Of a DNA stretch of 14,643 bases, positions 1-7,112 are shown one piece after another. Numbering within the stretch: position 1 is the stretch's first letter; every line of letters starts with the position of its first letter. The notes beneath the pieces were generated by a model, which was not told the origin of the DNA, did not search any database, and saw only the letters and a program-made list of their open reading frames with translations. The translations under genes and the position numbers were made by a program. Source of the DNA: an uncultured Bacteroidota bacterium (lineage in GTDB: Bacteria > Bacteroidota > Bacteroidia > Chitinophagales > Saprospiraceae); NCBI GenBank assembly GCA_937926185.1, contig CALEYM010000076.1, positions 1 to 14,643 of the forward strand. The letters run 5' to 3'.

Positions 1-20
1 TGCTCCTGTGGTCTGCAAGT

Positions 21-1511
21 ATGACTCAAGCTCAGGTATCCGGCAAAATCACGGTCAACAAAGATTTTTACGACGCACTCAAAGCCCAGCACGGCGGCAG
101 CTTGTTAAAAACGGCCTTGCAACTGGAAGTCTGGTCGGTCCGCTACATCGACGTGCTTTCGGACCAAAACGGCGCCAAAACGCCCATTACCCGAATCTAC
201 CTCCGGGAAAAATGGAGCGGCGCCAGCATCCCGCTCACGGCGGAGGTAGCCGGCAGCACGGTCAATCTGAAGTTTAACATCAAAAACCTGCCGCTCAGCA
301 TTAAGGGCGCCGCCAAATACGCCCTCGTGTACCACCTGAGCGCCTACCCCGAACAGTACAAAACCGTGCGCTTCGACCAAAAAGGCAACGACGGCAGCGG
401 ACGCACCGGGCTTCGCTACGAGGCCAACTTCTCGGCAACCCTCGGCGACAAACAAGCCCAGGGGCTGACGAGCCTCGGCGCCAGCCCCACCCAAACCTAC
501 ACCATCAACCTGTTCTCCTCCACCCAGGTGGTAACCTTCGGGATTCTGGACTTCATCGGCGATTTTTTCGAAAACTTCGCCGAACTCGTCTGGGAAGGCG
601 GTAAATCCCTCGCCGGCGTATTCCTCGACGGAGCGGGCGCCATATTCGCCCAGGCCTTCGGCATCGCGCAAGCGCTGTTCCTCGACGACGGTGTGATCGT
701 ACCCCGCTACCGCGAAATGACCTTCGCGGAATACACCTTCGTTAATACCAAAATTTTCGCCAACACCCTGCCGCCGCGGGATAAAATTATCATCACCAAC
801 CTCTTGGGGCTGGGGAAAGCGGCTTTCGTGTGGCCAACGGCGGACGGTGGCACAATCCTGATGAACCTGGGCAACAAGGGATACTACAATGCAATGGGCG
901 TCCTCGATCAGTATGAGGGCGGGGAAATCCCGGGGCAAGTACTGATACATGAAACTACCCACGTCTGGCAGATCCACCATTCCGCAGATATCTACTTCAC
1001 CTTGAACAGCCTCAAAAACCAGGGAGAGGTTATTATTGAACGTATATCGGGCGGCGATCCGCAAAGCGTGTACCGGTTCGACTGCACAACCGGTACTCCC
1101 TGGGAGGATTTCAACCTCGAACAACAAGCCGGGATCGTAGAATTCTGTTATGTCAAACGCGAAAATCCAACCACCCCCTACTCCACTTACTGTGAAGAGC
1201 CTCTCGTGGTAGCCAACATCCGCGACGGCCTGGCGTTCCGAACGGCCGCCTGCCAGCAACTGATCGACGAACTCCGCCTCAAACGCAAGGCCATCCAGGA
1301 TCGCATCAACGCCCTCAAAGTGGCCTGGCTGATCGAACAAGGCGAAACGGTGGTGCAAAATGCCGACGGCACCATCAAAGTGGGCGCCGACAAAGGCATC
1401 GGCCAGGTATCTATACCAAGTTCCATACTCGACAGCGACAGCCAACTCAACCAGCTGAAAGCCGAACTGGCCGTGCTGGAGCAGCGCCAGCGGGACACGA
1501 ATTGCTACTAG
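21..1511 (+). CDS. Large protein with HExxH zinc-metallopeptidase motif
   Basis: A 496-residue protein of unassigned family. Residues 310-314 read HETTH within LIHETTHVWQ, a zinc-binding HExxH helix. A later segment NLEQQAGIVE (E367, E374) could supply the third ligand, as in the HELTHVVQQ-type domains found in DUF4157-like and Rhs/eCIS-associated proteins. Residues 1-170 look beta-rich. Residues 175-225 form amphipathic, alanine- and phenylalanine-rich helices that may contact a membrane. Residues 410-495 hold two coiled-coil-like stretches around a short spacer. No signal peptide follows the ATG at 21. However, the frame is open to the left edge with no stop, so the true start could lie upstream and the N-terminus may be incomplete. 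About 130 bases separate it from the next gene. The zinc-site reading is fairly sure. The role (effector, toxin or surface protease) is inference. Confidence 0.75.
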   Translation: MTQAQVSGKITVNKDFYDALKAQHGGSLLKTALQLEVWSVRYIDVLSDQNGAKTPITRIYLREKWSGASIPLTAEVAGSTVNLKFNIKNLPLSIKGAAKYALVYHLSAYPEQYKTVRFDQKGNDGSGRTGLRYEANFSATLGDKQAQGLTSLGASPTQTYTINLFSSTQVVTFGILDFIGDFFENFAELVWEGGKSLAGVFLDGAGAIFAQAFGIAQALFLDDGVIVPRYREMTFAEYTFVNTKIFANTLPPRDKIIITNLLGLGKAAFVWPTADGGTILMNLGNKGYYNAMGVLDQYEGGEIPGQVLIHETTHVWQIHHSADIYFTLNSLKNQGEVIIERISGGDPQSVYRFDCTTGTPWEDFNLEQQAGIVEFCYVKRENPTTPYSTYCEEPLVVANIRDGLAFRTAACQQLIDELRLKRKAIQDRINALKVAWLIEQGETVVQNADGTIKVGADKGIGQVSIPSSILDSDSQLNQLKAELAVLEQRQRDTNCY

Positions 1512-1643
1512 TGTTTTAAATCAACCGGCCAGGCAACCCTTAAAAAATTTAAAAGGCCGGGGTACTTTTCTTCCGGAGCGTGAACAAACGGGCCGACTAC
1601 AGTCTCCAACACAGCATTTTTTCACCTGCTAACACTTCACGTC

Positions 1644-2030
1644 ATGAAACAAATTTTTTTATTGACCTTGTTGCTCGGGCTGTTCACCGCCGCCCCCGCC
1701 CTTGCTCAAACGGACGTCAGCCAAAACATTAAAGACCTCCCTAAGAAGGACGGCACCTATCTGTTGGTCGTTTTAGACGACTTGTATTTTTATGCCGTCA
1801 AAAAAGATGGAAGAATCACGAAATACGAGGTAACCGATGCAAACGGACAACCGGTTCCGGAAGGCAGCCCGGCGCCGGCGGGAAACAACGCCAGGGCAGC
1901 CGGATCGGAAATACCACGGAGCGGGACCGGTGTTACTACCACGCCTGTCTGTTCAAGCCCGCCCGACCAGATATGCCGGTGGTCGACGGTAACCAAGTCC
2001 TGTGCCTGCATCAGTACGGTACTCAAATAA
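1644..2030 (+). CDS. Small secreted protein with cysteine-rich C-terminus
   Basis: A 128-residue protein that I do not recognise. A clear signal peptide (MKQIFLLTLLLGLF...ALA) ends at A21, with Q22 as first mature residue. The mature part has a short beta-rich segment (GTYLLVVLDDLYFYAV, then GRITKYEV) at about 37-62. A proline/glycine/alanine-rich linker follows, then a compact tail with four cysteines (C103, C111, C120, C122) that could form two disulfides in the periplasm or outside the cell. The stop is only 13 bases before the next start, so it probably shares a transcript with the following secreted protein. No Shine-Dalgarno sequence precedes the ATG. The product is certainly export-directed; its function is unknown. 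Confidence 0.8.
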   Translation: MKQIFLLTLLLGLFTAAPALAQTDVSQNIKDLPKKDGTYLLVVLDDLYFYAVKKDGRITKYEVTDANGQPVPEGSPAPAGNNARAAGSEIPRSGTGVTTTPVCSSPPDQICRWSTVTKSCACISTVLK

Positions 2031-2043
2031 GCCCGGTTCAACC

Positions 2044-2649
2044 ATGAAAAATTACGCGTTTTTAGTCGCCCTCCTTTGGGTGTTGCTCTTTCCGTTCCGG
2101 GGTGTGGCCCAACAAAAATCCGAACCTGCATCGCTGCGCATCATCACCGACGACGTCATGATGCTCACCACGGCGGCCGTTGGGCTCGAAGCCCTGGCCT
2201 GTTGTCCCTATCCGCGTACCCGTACCATAAATGTGGCCGCCGGCCGCCAGACCCGCATCGATTGGGCCGACGGCCGGCGCTTCGGCCGCGATACGCTCCG
2301 GGTGATCCGGCTCGAAATCGTGAAAGACAAGGCGTCGGTGGCCCAATTCACCCTGACCCTCAAGCCCCGGCAAAAACCGATGGTCATGCAATGCATGAAA
2401 GGCTTCGGTTGCGCAGGCGCCTGGGAAGTATATCCCTGGAAATCGCCCGACGGCAATTACCTGGAGCACCCGCAACACAAGTTCCGGGTAACGCCGGGCG
2501 GAACGTCTTTTTTTACCGTGCAGAATCTGGATGATAAGATTCCCATCACTGTTCGGGTCAATCCCTGCGAAAAGCCGGTAGTAAAAAAGGAAAAAAAGCC
2601 GGCTAAGCCGGCTAAAAACGCGGCTGGAACCGTACCGGAAGGGCATTGA
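2044..2649 (+). CDS. Secreted protein with cysteines and lysine-rich tail
   Basis: A 201-residue protein of no recognised family. The start chosen is ATG 2044, because it begins a good signal peptide (MKNYAFLVALLWVLLFPFRG) with cleavage after VA22 and glutamine next. An in-frame ATG 14 codons upstream would place polar residues ahead of the signal and overlap the previous gene. The mature region has five cysteines (C53, C54, C117, C123, C175) and reads as mostly beta-strand, for example TLRVIRLEIV and VAQFTLTLK. The tail (178-192) is basic and repetitive, with KKEKKPAKPAK. This repetitive codon stretch doubles as a terminator hairpin for the opposing minus-strand gene, whose stop lies 13 bases beyond this one's. 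Role unknown; likely the second gene of a two-gene unit with the preceding protein. Confidence 0.8.
   Translation: MKNYAFLVALLWVLLFPFRGVAQQKSEPASLRIITDDVMMLTTAAVGLEALACCPYPRTRTINVAAGRQTRIDWADGRRFGRDTLRVIRLEIVKDKASVAQFTLTLKPRQKPMVMQCMKGFGCAGAWEVYPWKSPDGNYLEHPQHKFRVTPGGTSFFTVQNLDDKIPITVRVNPCEKPVVKKEKKPAKPAKNAAGTVPEGH
2583..2613 (-). terminator. Rho-independent terminator of the minus-strand gene, inside the opposing CDS
   Basis: Read on the minus strand, the perfect stem AGCCGG/CCGGCT (2608-2613 with 2597-2602, 5-base loop) is followed at once by a run of six T, then CC, then six more T (2591-2596 and 2583-2588). It lies about 50 bases beyond the stop of the minus-strand gene. This is the normal place for an intrinsic terminator, but it falls within the lysine/proline/alanine-coding tail of the plus-strand gene. 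On the plus strand the hairpin is followed by A residues, so it would not terminate in that direction. Confidence 0.6.
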
Positions 2650-2662
2650 TTGCCGGGAAACC

Positions 2663-4111
2663 TCAGCGCCCGATTTTCTCTATTTGCTCGCGCAGCCATA
2701 TCCGCTCGGCCACGAGCGTATCGGCGTCGAGTTGCCGGATCAGCGTCGCTGCGCCGGCTTTGTTGCCGGTAGCGGCCATGTTGTTTAGTTTGCGCAGCAG
2801 GTCGATAAACCTGTTGTTCATCCGGTACACGTCGGCCGGCAGGCGTTTTTTCCCCTGCCGGAAAATGAACAGTTTGAAATTTTCGATTTTGCCGTCCAGC
2901 AACGGCGAATTGGTTTCGTAGTAAATTTTCAGTTCGAGCTTGCGCGCCATGAGGTTGTTGTACAGGTCGTCGGAGGCTTCGCGCAGCAGATCGAGCGCGT
3001 GGTCGTATTGCCGTTGGTGATAGTGGCAGTTGGCGCGGGTGTAGTCGTACAGTTCGGCGGGCGCCGGTACCCCGACGATCCGGTGGCGGCATTGGGGCAT
3101 TACGGCGTCGAGCCAGTCGAAATCGCGGGCGATCAGGCCGGCCTGCACCAGGTTGAGGTAAGTGGCTGCCTGTATTTTATCGTTTTCAAACAGCAGGCCG
3201 CGCGAAAAGCAGGATTTGAACAGATCGAGGTTAAGGGCGGCAAACCCGAGATTGCCGTGGTTGAACTGCCAGGTACAATGGTTGCGGGCGTACCCGTAAA
3301 GCGCGCGCAACAGATCGGCCGGCAGGCAGTCGGCATGCGTTTCGAGGTCGTGCCAGAAGGCACGGAGCTCGGGCTCGCCGTGTTGTTCGGGCGCCCGCAC
3401 GAAGTCGAAACCCGTTTTCAACAGCCGCAACAAGGGTTCTTGTTTCAGATCGACGAGCCGCAGGGCTGCCGGGAGGGCGCCGGCGAGTATTTCGGCCAGG
3501 CCGTCGTCGACGTTCGACTTGCGCCGGGCAAAAAACAGGCTGTTGAGCAATTGCAGCGATTGGGTTAGGTGGGCTAAGTGCAGGCAGCGGATCGATTCGG
3601 CGAGGCGCTCGTGGCCATGGTGGTTTTGCAGGTCGGTATCGAGCAGGTGTTGTTCCGATTCCGTGAGGAAACGTTCGTACCAGTACGCGGCATCGCGCAT
3701 GGCGTGCCGCGCTTGTCCGGCGCGGAGTTTTTCGAGCACGGGCGCTGCCCGGTGCGGCAGTCCGCGCCGGCGAAAAAACGCGGCCAGTCGGAGCGGCTCC
3801 GGCGTTTCAAAACCGGCTGGGGTCGAGAAAGCCGCGTATTGCTTGGCCAAATGGTGGAGTTTGCTCATCACCACGTCTAATTTCCCTTTCACATACGATT
3901 TTCCGGGGAATACCCGCACGTACATCCGTTTCGCCTCCAGGCCGGCGTGTTGGAAGCCCGGCGCGTAGGGGCGCAGGCATTCCCAAAGGGCGATGCAGTC
4001 GCGCGAATAAGGCCCGTTGTTGAAAAAAGGCGAGTGTACGAAGCGGTGAAATTCCGCCAGTTCGTCCGGGGTAAATACGGAAAACGTTTCGAGCAGGGAA
4101 GATTGGCGCAT
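2663..4111 (-). CDS. Conserved all-helical protein, TPR-like, function unknown
   Basis: A 482-residue protein with no signal peptide or membrane segment, so probably cytoplasmic. The start chosen is at 4111 (MRQSSLLETFSVFTPDEL). The longer open frame up to 4210 adds 33 residues that look untranslated and run into A/T-rich promoter-like DNA. The N-terminus has the pattern of a short helix, TPDELAEFHRF, then SPFFNN. I remember this arrangement from many unnamed proteins in Saprospiraceae-like genomes, but I cannot verify that here. The remainder is almost entirely helical. Helix pairs such as ELYDYTRANCHYHQRQYD plus ALDLLREA near the C-terminus resemble tetratricopeptide repeats. It converges on the upstream secreted-protein pair with a 13-base gap and is transcribed divergently from the PLAT-like gene. 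Function unknown; a scaffold or protein-protein interaction role is the simplest inference. Confidence 0.85.
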   Translation of the reverse strand: MRQSSLLETFSVFTPDELAEFHRFVHSPFFNNGPYSRDCIALWECLRPYAPGFQHAGLEAKRMYVRVFPGKSYVKGKLDVVMSKLHHLAKQYAAFSTPAGFETPEPLRLAAFFRRRGLPHRAAPVLEKLRAGQARHAMRDAAYWYERFLTESEQHLLDTDLQNHHGHERLAESIRCLHLAHLTQSLQLLNSLFFARRKSNVDDGLAEILAGALPAALRLVDLKQEPLLRLLKTGFDFVRAPEQHGEPELRAFWHDLETHADCLPADLLRALYGYARNHCTWQFNHGNLGFAALNLDLFKSCFSRGLLFENDKIQAATYLNLVQAGLIARDFDWLDAVMPQCRHRIVGVPAPAELYDYTRANCHYHQRQYDHALDLLREASDDLYNNLMARKLELKIYYETNSPLLDGKIENFKLFIFRQGKKRLPADVYRMNNRFIDLLRKLNNMAATGNKAGAATLIRQLDADTLVAERIWLREQIEKIGR

Positions 4112-4446
4112 AGTGGCGATACCGACTCCTGATGACAAGTGGCTTGTTGCCCGCTTAGTTCTCTGTTTTTTTAAAAAGTACCCCGGTACAATCAAATGAA
4201 TTCCAAACAAGGGGCCGGAATTTTATAAAAAATCCTTTTTCGTGAAGGCTTGTGTTGAAGATATAAATATTTGACAATCAATTTTATAAAGCAAAACATT
4301 GCGCATTGTGCCCGCCCTGATCCCCTTGCCCGTCATATAAAAAAGCCTGAAAAATGAAATTGTCCGGCCGCCGCCGGGGCGCCCACATTTGTCCCATCAG
4401 CCGGTTGAAATCCCGGCCATTATTAAAAAACTAAACCTTCAGTATT
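4112..4446. other. A/T-rich divergent intergenic region
   Basis: These 335 bases lie between the starts of the minus-strand helical protein and the plus-strand PLAT-like gene and must hold both promoters. The stretch from about 4200 to 4300 is markedly A/T-rich (TTTTATAAAAAATCC, ATATAAATATTTGACAATC). A short GC-rich patch with the palindrome GGGCGCCC lies at 4377-4384. I could not find a clean Bacteroidetes-type TTG...TAnnTTTG promoter on either strand. The best partial match is TACTTTTT, read on the minus strand at about 4173-4180, some 60 bases upstream of the minus-strand start. No RNA gene or ORF was recognised. Confidence 0.6.
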
Positions 4447-5391
4447 ATGAAAAAGTCACTCGTTTTTTTATCGCTTTTCGCCGCTGCGCACTTCAGCCTG
4501 AACGCCCAGCAACCCTCATTCACCCGCCCGGCAAACATCAACGATGTTCCGGTATACCGCCTCCAGTTGGCATTCACCACGGCCAACACCAACAACGATG
4601 CCGGCACGGACAGCAAGGTGTATGTGCAACTGAACTCCACGATGCGGGCCTATTACCTCGACCTCGGCATCGACGACCGCGAACGCAACCAAACCAACGT
4701 GTACGACGTCGTGGAACCCTCCGTCCGGTTCATCCGCGACATCCAGCACCTGAATATCACCAAAGTCGGCAACGACGGCTGGGCCATCACCAAAGTAGAA
4801 CTGCGCGTCAACGGACACAAAATTTTTGAAAAAACGTACTCCGCCACCTCCCCCCACATCATCGACGGCAACGAAGGCCATCAGCCGGTGCTGAATTTCA
4901 CCTCCTCCCAATTGCGCAACGGCGGTCTGTGGACCTACGCCAAAGTGCCGAATATCCATGTTCCCCCGCTCCTGATCAGCAAGGCCGACCTGATGAAAAT
5001 GGTGGAAGGATTCGTGGGCAACTACATCCGCTACATCCCCAACGAAACGGTCAACTGGGGCGATAGAGACGGCGTGAATACCCTCTTCGGTCCCGCCGTG
5101 GAAGCGAGCTTCCGCAACCGGCAAACCCTGACTTTCGACCTCGACCTGCAAGTAGCCCGCACAGGCCCGAACCCCGAACTCGACATCGATTTCGACATGG
5201 TGGTTTCCTGTACAAACGGAAGAGTGCTGATCAGCGTAGAGAATGCCAGGGCAAATATCAATTTCCTGAGCACCACGAAGTTCAATGTCGCCAAAATGAA
5301 ACTCGACCTGAGCAACTACCTCAACCGCAGTTTCAACGTACCGGTATGCAATGCGCACTTCAGAACGGACGGAAGCTTAAGTTTCCTGTAA
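4447..5391 (+). CDS. Exported protein with PLAT/LH2-like domain
   Basis: A 314-residue protein with a signal peptide (MKKSLVFLSLFAAAHFSLNA) cleaved before QQ21. Residues about 34-132 resemble a PLAT/LH2 beta-sandwich. The signs are VYRLQLAFTTANTNN, then the typical AGTDSKVYVQLN, a strand with paired aromatics and acidic loop (YYLDLGIDDRER), and a late GWAITKVELRVNG strand. PLAT domains usually bind lipid surfaces or partner proteins and often bind calcium. No catalytic lipase or lipoxygenase domain follows here. The second half (140-314) is mostly beta-strand and unassigned. It ends with LDLSNYLNRSFN and a short tail. A strong terminator follows the stop, so the gene is probably transcribed alone from the divergent region. 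PLAT assignment likely; role (periplasmic or surface binding protein) inferred. Confidence 0.8.
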   Translation: MKKSLVFLSLFAAAHFSLNAQQPSFTRPANINDVPVYRLQLAFTTANTNNDAGTDSKVYVQLNSTMRAYYLDLGIDDRERNQTNVYDVVEPSVRFIRDIQHLNITKVGNDGWAITKVELRVNGHKIFEKTYSATSPHIIDGNEGHQPVLNFTSSQLRNGGLWTYAKVPNIHVPPLLISKADLMKMVEGFVGNYIRYIPNETVNWGDRDGVNTLFGPAVEASFRNRQTLTFDLDLQVARTGPNPELDIDFDMVVSCTNGRVLISVENARANINFLSTTKFNVAKMKLDLSNYLNRSFNVPVCNAHFRTDGSLSFL

Positions 5392-5407
5392 CCGGATTCG
5401 ATTCACC

Positions 5408-5461
5408 GCGGAGGCAGGAAGACATGGTTTTAACAACCGGTCTTCTTGTCTCCGCCTTTTT
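5408..5461 (+). terminator. Rho-independent terminator after PLAT-like gene
   Basis: A 16-base-pair stem (5408-5423 with 5440-5455) pairs throughout, allowing two G-U wobbles. The loop contains a further GGTT/AACC pairing, and the structure is followed by CTTTTT (5456-5461). It begins 17 bases after the stop of the PLAT-like gene. The length of the stem and the T tract make this the most convincing terminator in the window. It separates that gene from the CARDB-repeat gene. Confidence 0.8.
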
Positions 5462-5583
5462 GCCGCGAACAAAAATTGAACAGATTCCAAAATAAAAAAC
5501 CGGTACAGGGTACCTCCCGCCGGTTCGCCGAACCAAAAGACACAACCACACCTTAAATTCAGTTTTTCCAAACCTGTCCAGCC

Positions 5584-6309
5584 ATGAAAAAATTCGCTTG
5601 TCTTACCGCGTTGCTCTTTGCCGCTTTGCCCTTTTTTTGCCAAAGCCCGGCGACTGGAAAACCCGTCGTTCTGCCCGATCTCGTTTGTTATATAAGCCGG
5701 TCCGGCAACAACGTAGTCGTTAAGGTCATCAACGCTCCCCACGACACCAGGGGTTGCGGGCGTTCGACCGCTTCCGTGACCATCGGCAGCGCCACCCAGA
5801 ACGTGGCGGTGCCGGAACTCGGCCCCGAAGGGGAGTTTGAAAAAATCTTCCCCATCCCGCCGGCGTTGTTGGCCGGCCCAATTAAAGTGACGGTAAAAGT
5901 GGATGCTCTTCGCAAAATCAACGAATCGAATGAGAACAACAACTCGTGCAGCGAAACGCTGAACCAGCCTGACCTGGAGCCCGTGCTGATACCCGGCCAT
6001 GCGATACTCGCGGTCCGCACGGATGCGCAATTCCTGTACTTCTCGGTCAAAAATACCGGCGACGGCAATGCGGCGGCATCCACAGCGCAGTTCGTCTACT
6101 ACCTGGCTGGAGGTCAGAAACAAGCTATCCGTATCCCCACGCCGCCAATTCCCGCCGGTAAAACCGTCGAACTCCGCGTATCACCGAATACCTGCTCCAG
6201 CAGGCCGCCCAGTGGCGACTGCAGGTGGTACGGCAAAGCAGATACGGATAACGTGATCCGGGAATCGGACGAAAATAACAATCTGGCCGAAGGAGGTACG
6301 GCAGGGTGA
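5584..6309 (+). CDS. Exported protein with two CARDB repeats
   Basis: A 241-residue protein with a signal peptide (MKKFACLTALLFAALPFFC) and glutamine at residue 20. The cysteine before it lacks a lipobox, so I read it as a signal peptidase I substrate. Two CARDB-type immunoglobulin-like modules follow. The first (about 31-122) starts PDLVCYISRSGNNVVVKV and ends INESNENNN. The second (about 129-236) starts PDLEPVL, has YFSVKNTGDG, and ends IRESDENNN. The EsxENNN closing signature is diagnostic of the family. CARDB domains are extracellular adhesion or spacer modules. Extra cysteines (C35, C58, C122; C204, C213) suggest disulfides. There is no C-terminal sorting domain, so the protein is probably periplasmic or freely secreted. 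Two small duplicated exported proteins follow. Confidence 0.88.
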   Translation: MKKFACLTALLFAALPFFCQSPATGKPVVLPDLVCYISRSGNNVVVKVINAPHDTRGCGRSTASVTIGSATQNVAVPELGPEGEFEKIFPIPPALLAGPIKVTVKVDALRKINESNENNNSCSETLNQPDLEPVLIPGHAILAVRTDAQFLYFSVKNTGDGNAAASTAQFVYYLAGGQKQAIRIPTPPIPAGKTVELRVSPNTCSSRPPSGDCRWYGKADTDNVIRESDENNNLAEGGTAG

Positions 6310-6331
6310 AGATACAGTAACCCCAATAAAA

Positions 6332-6355
6332 CCGGGCGGATGCCGAAAAGCCCGG
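6332..6355. repeat. Inverted repeat downstream of CARDB gene
   Basis: CCGGGC (6332-6337) and GCCCGG (6350-6355) form a 6-base-pair stem with a 12-base loop, 22 bases after the CARDB-gene stop. On the plus strand it is followed by AAAAG, so it is not a classical plus-strand terminator. On the minus strand it is followed by TTTTATT, so it could stop antisense transcription. It may also act as an RNA end-protecting hairpin. Confidence 0.35.
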
Positions 6356-6397
6356 AAAAGAGTAGGCGCTTTCTTTCCATTTTCAGACGCATATTCT

Positions 6398-6679
6398 ATG
6401 AAAAACTTGCTCATCATCGCTGCCTTTTTCGCGATTGGCGCCATCAGTGCACAAACAACCACCGCCGTACCCGCCCCGCCTGAGCCGATGGGCGACTCGG
6501 ATTACATCACGTGTGTAAAAAAATGTCAGGACCTGTTCCCTACCCAGGGCGGGCCATCGCAAGTTGCCTGCATCAATGGTTGTGCGGGAAATCCTACTCC
6601 TCCACCAACAACGCCGGCACTCCCAAAACCCAAAAAGAATGCACAGGCCCCAAAACCGGGAACAGTAAAAGGGCAGTAA
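6398..6679 (+). CDS. Small exported twin CX3C protein, copy 1
   Basis: A 93-residue protein with signal peptide MKNLLIIAAFFAIGAISA cleaved before Q19. The mature 75 residues have three parts. The first is a short Thr/Pro-rich start. The second is a core with CVKKC (39-43) and CINGC (58-62), giving CX3C-X14-CX3C. The third is a Pro/Lys-rich tail (LPKPKK...PKPG) ending VKGQ. Two CX3C pairs spaced this way would suit a disulfide-locked helical hairpin in the oxidising periplasm, similar in layout to twin-CX3C small proteins elsewhere. That is analogy, not homology. The next gene is an 81%-identical copy (75 of 93 residues) 35 bases downstream, so this is a recent tandem duplication. No family name recognised. 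Confidence 0.82.
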   Translation: MKNLLIIAAFFAIGAISAQTTTAVPAPPEPMGDSDYITCVKKCQDLFPTQGGPSQVACINGCAGNPTPPPTTPALPKPKKNAQAPKPGTVKGQ

Positions 6680-6714
6680 ACACCAACTCTATCTTTTATT
6701 AAAATGATCATATT

Positions 6715-6996
6715 ATGAAAAATCTTCTCATCGTCATCGCCTTTTTTGCAATAGGCGCGATCAGCGCACAAACAACGACCGCGGTACCCGCTCCGCCTGA
6801 ACCCATGGGCGACTCGGATTACATCAAGTGCGTAAAAGCATGTCAGGCGGAATTCCCCACCCCGGACGGCCCATCGCAAGTTACCTGCATCAGCGGTTGT
6901 GCTGGAAAGTCTATAGAGCCGACCTCCACCCCGGCCCTTCCGAAACCCAAAAAGGATATTCAGGCGCCGAAACCGGGAACAGTGAAGGGGCAATAA
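6715..6996 (+). CDS. Small exported twin CX3C protein, copy 2
   Basis: A 93-residue tandem paralogue of the preceding gene, with the same length and no gaps in the alignment. The signal peptide (MKNLLIVIAFFAIGAISA) and the following Q19-I37 are almost unchanged, as are the four cysteines (CVKAC 39-43, CISGC 58-62) and the PKPGTVKGQ end. The 18 differences cluster around the cysteine pairs and in the linker after the second pair (65-71). Conservation of the leader and tail with drift between and around the cysteines suggests that export and the C-terminal tail matter, while the core may be diversifying. It precedes the beta-barrel-like gene by about 115 bases. Function unknown. Confidence 0.82.
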   Translation: MKNLLIVIAFFAIGAISAQTTTAVPAPPEPMGDSDYIKCVKACQAEFPTPDGPSQVTCISGCAGKSIEPTSTPALPKPKKDIQAPKPGTVKGQ

Positions 6997-7051
6997 CCCG
7001 ATCATCGTGTTCAGTGCCCTCTTTTTGGAGAAAAACAATAGTAGCTTCTAA

Positions 7052-7093
7052 TGAGCAGTGCACACCGGCGAGGCGCTTGGTTTGCACTGCTCA
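7052..7093. repeat. 11-bp perfect inverted repeat in the leader of the barrel-like gene
   Basis: TGAGCAGTGCA (7052-7062) and TGCACTGCTCA (7083-7093) are exact reverse complements separated by 20 bases. The right arm ends 19 bases before the ATG at 7113. No T tract follows on the plus strand, so it is not a terminator. It could be an operator for a dimeric regulator or an mRNA leader hairpin affecting translation of the downstream gene. Confidence 0.6.
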
Positions 7094-7112
7094 AACAACA
7101 ACATCAGCCGTC

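Noticed and set aside
105..1445. Long 446-codon open frame on the minus strand
   Set aside because: It lies wholly antisense to the HETTH-motif gene, has no recognisable domain and arises from the GC-biased codon pattern of the real gene.
1525..1570. CCGGCC...GGCCGG inverted repeat after the first gene as a terminator
   Set aside because: The stem has only 6 pairs with a 24-base loop and a weak, delayed T tract. It may be chance in GC-rich DNA.
4273..4285. TTGACA followed by TATAAA as a sigma-70 type promoter
   Set aside because: The spacing between the two elements is only about 8 bases, far too short, and Bacteroidota use a different promoter consensus.
4377..4384. GGGCGCCC palindrome upstream of the PLAT-like gene
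   Set aside because: An eight-base GC palindrome is expected by chance in DNA of this composition and shows no second copy or placement supporting an operator.
6828..7112. Upstream extension of the barrel-like gene frame from an ATG at 6828
   Set aside because: It overlaps the second twin CX3C gene in another frame and lacks protein-like character. The ATG at 7113 begins a clear signal peptide.
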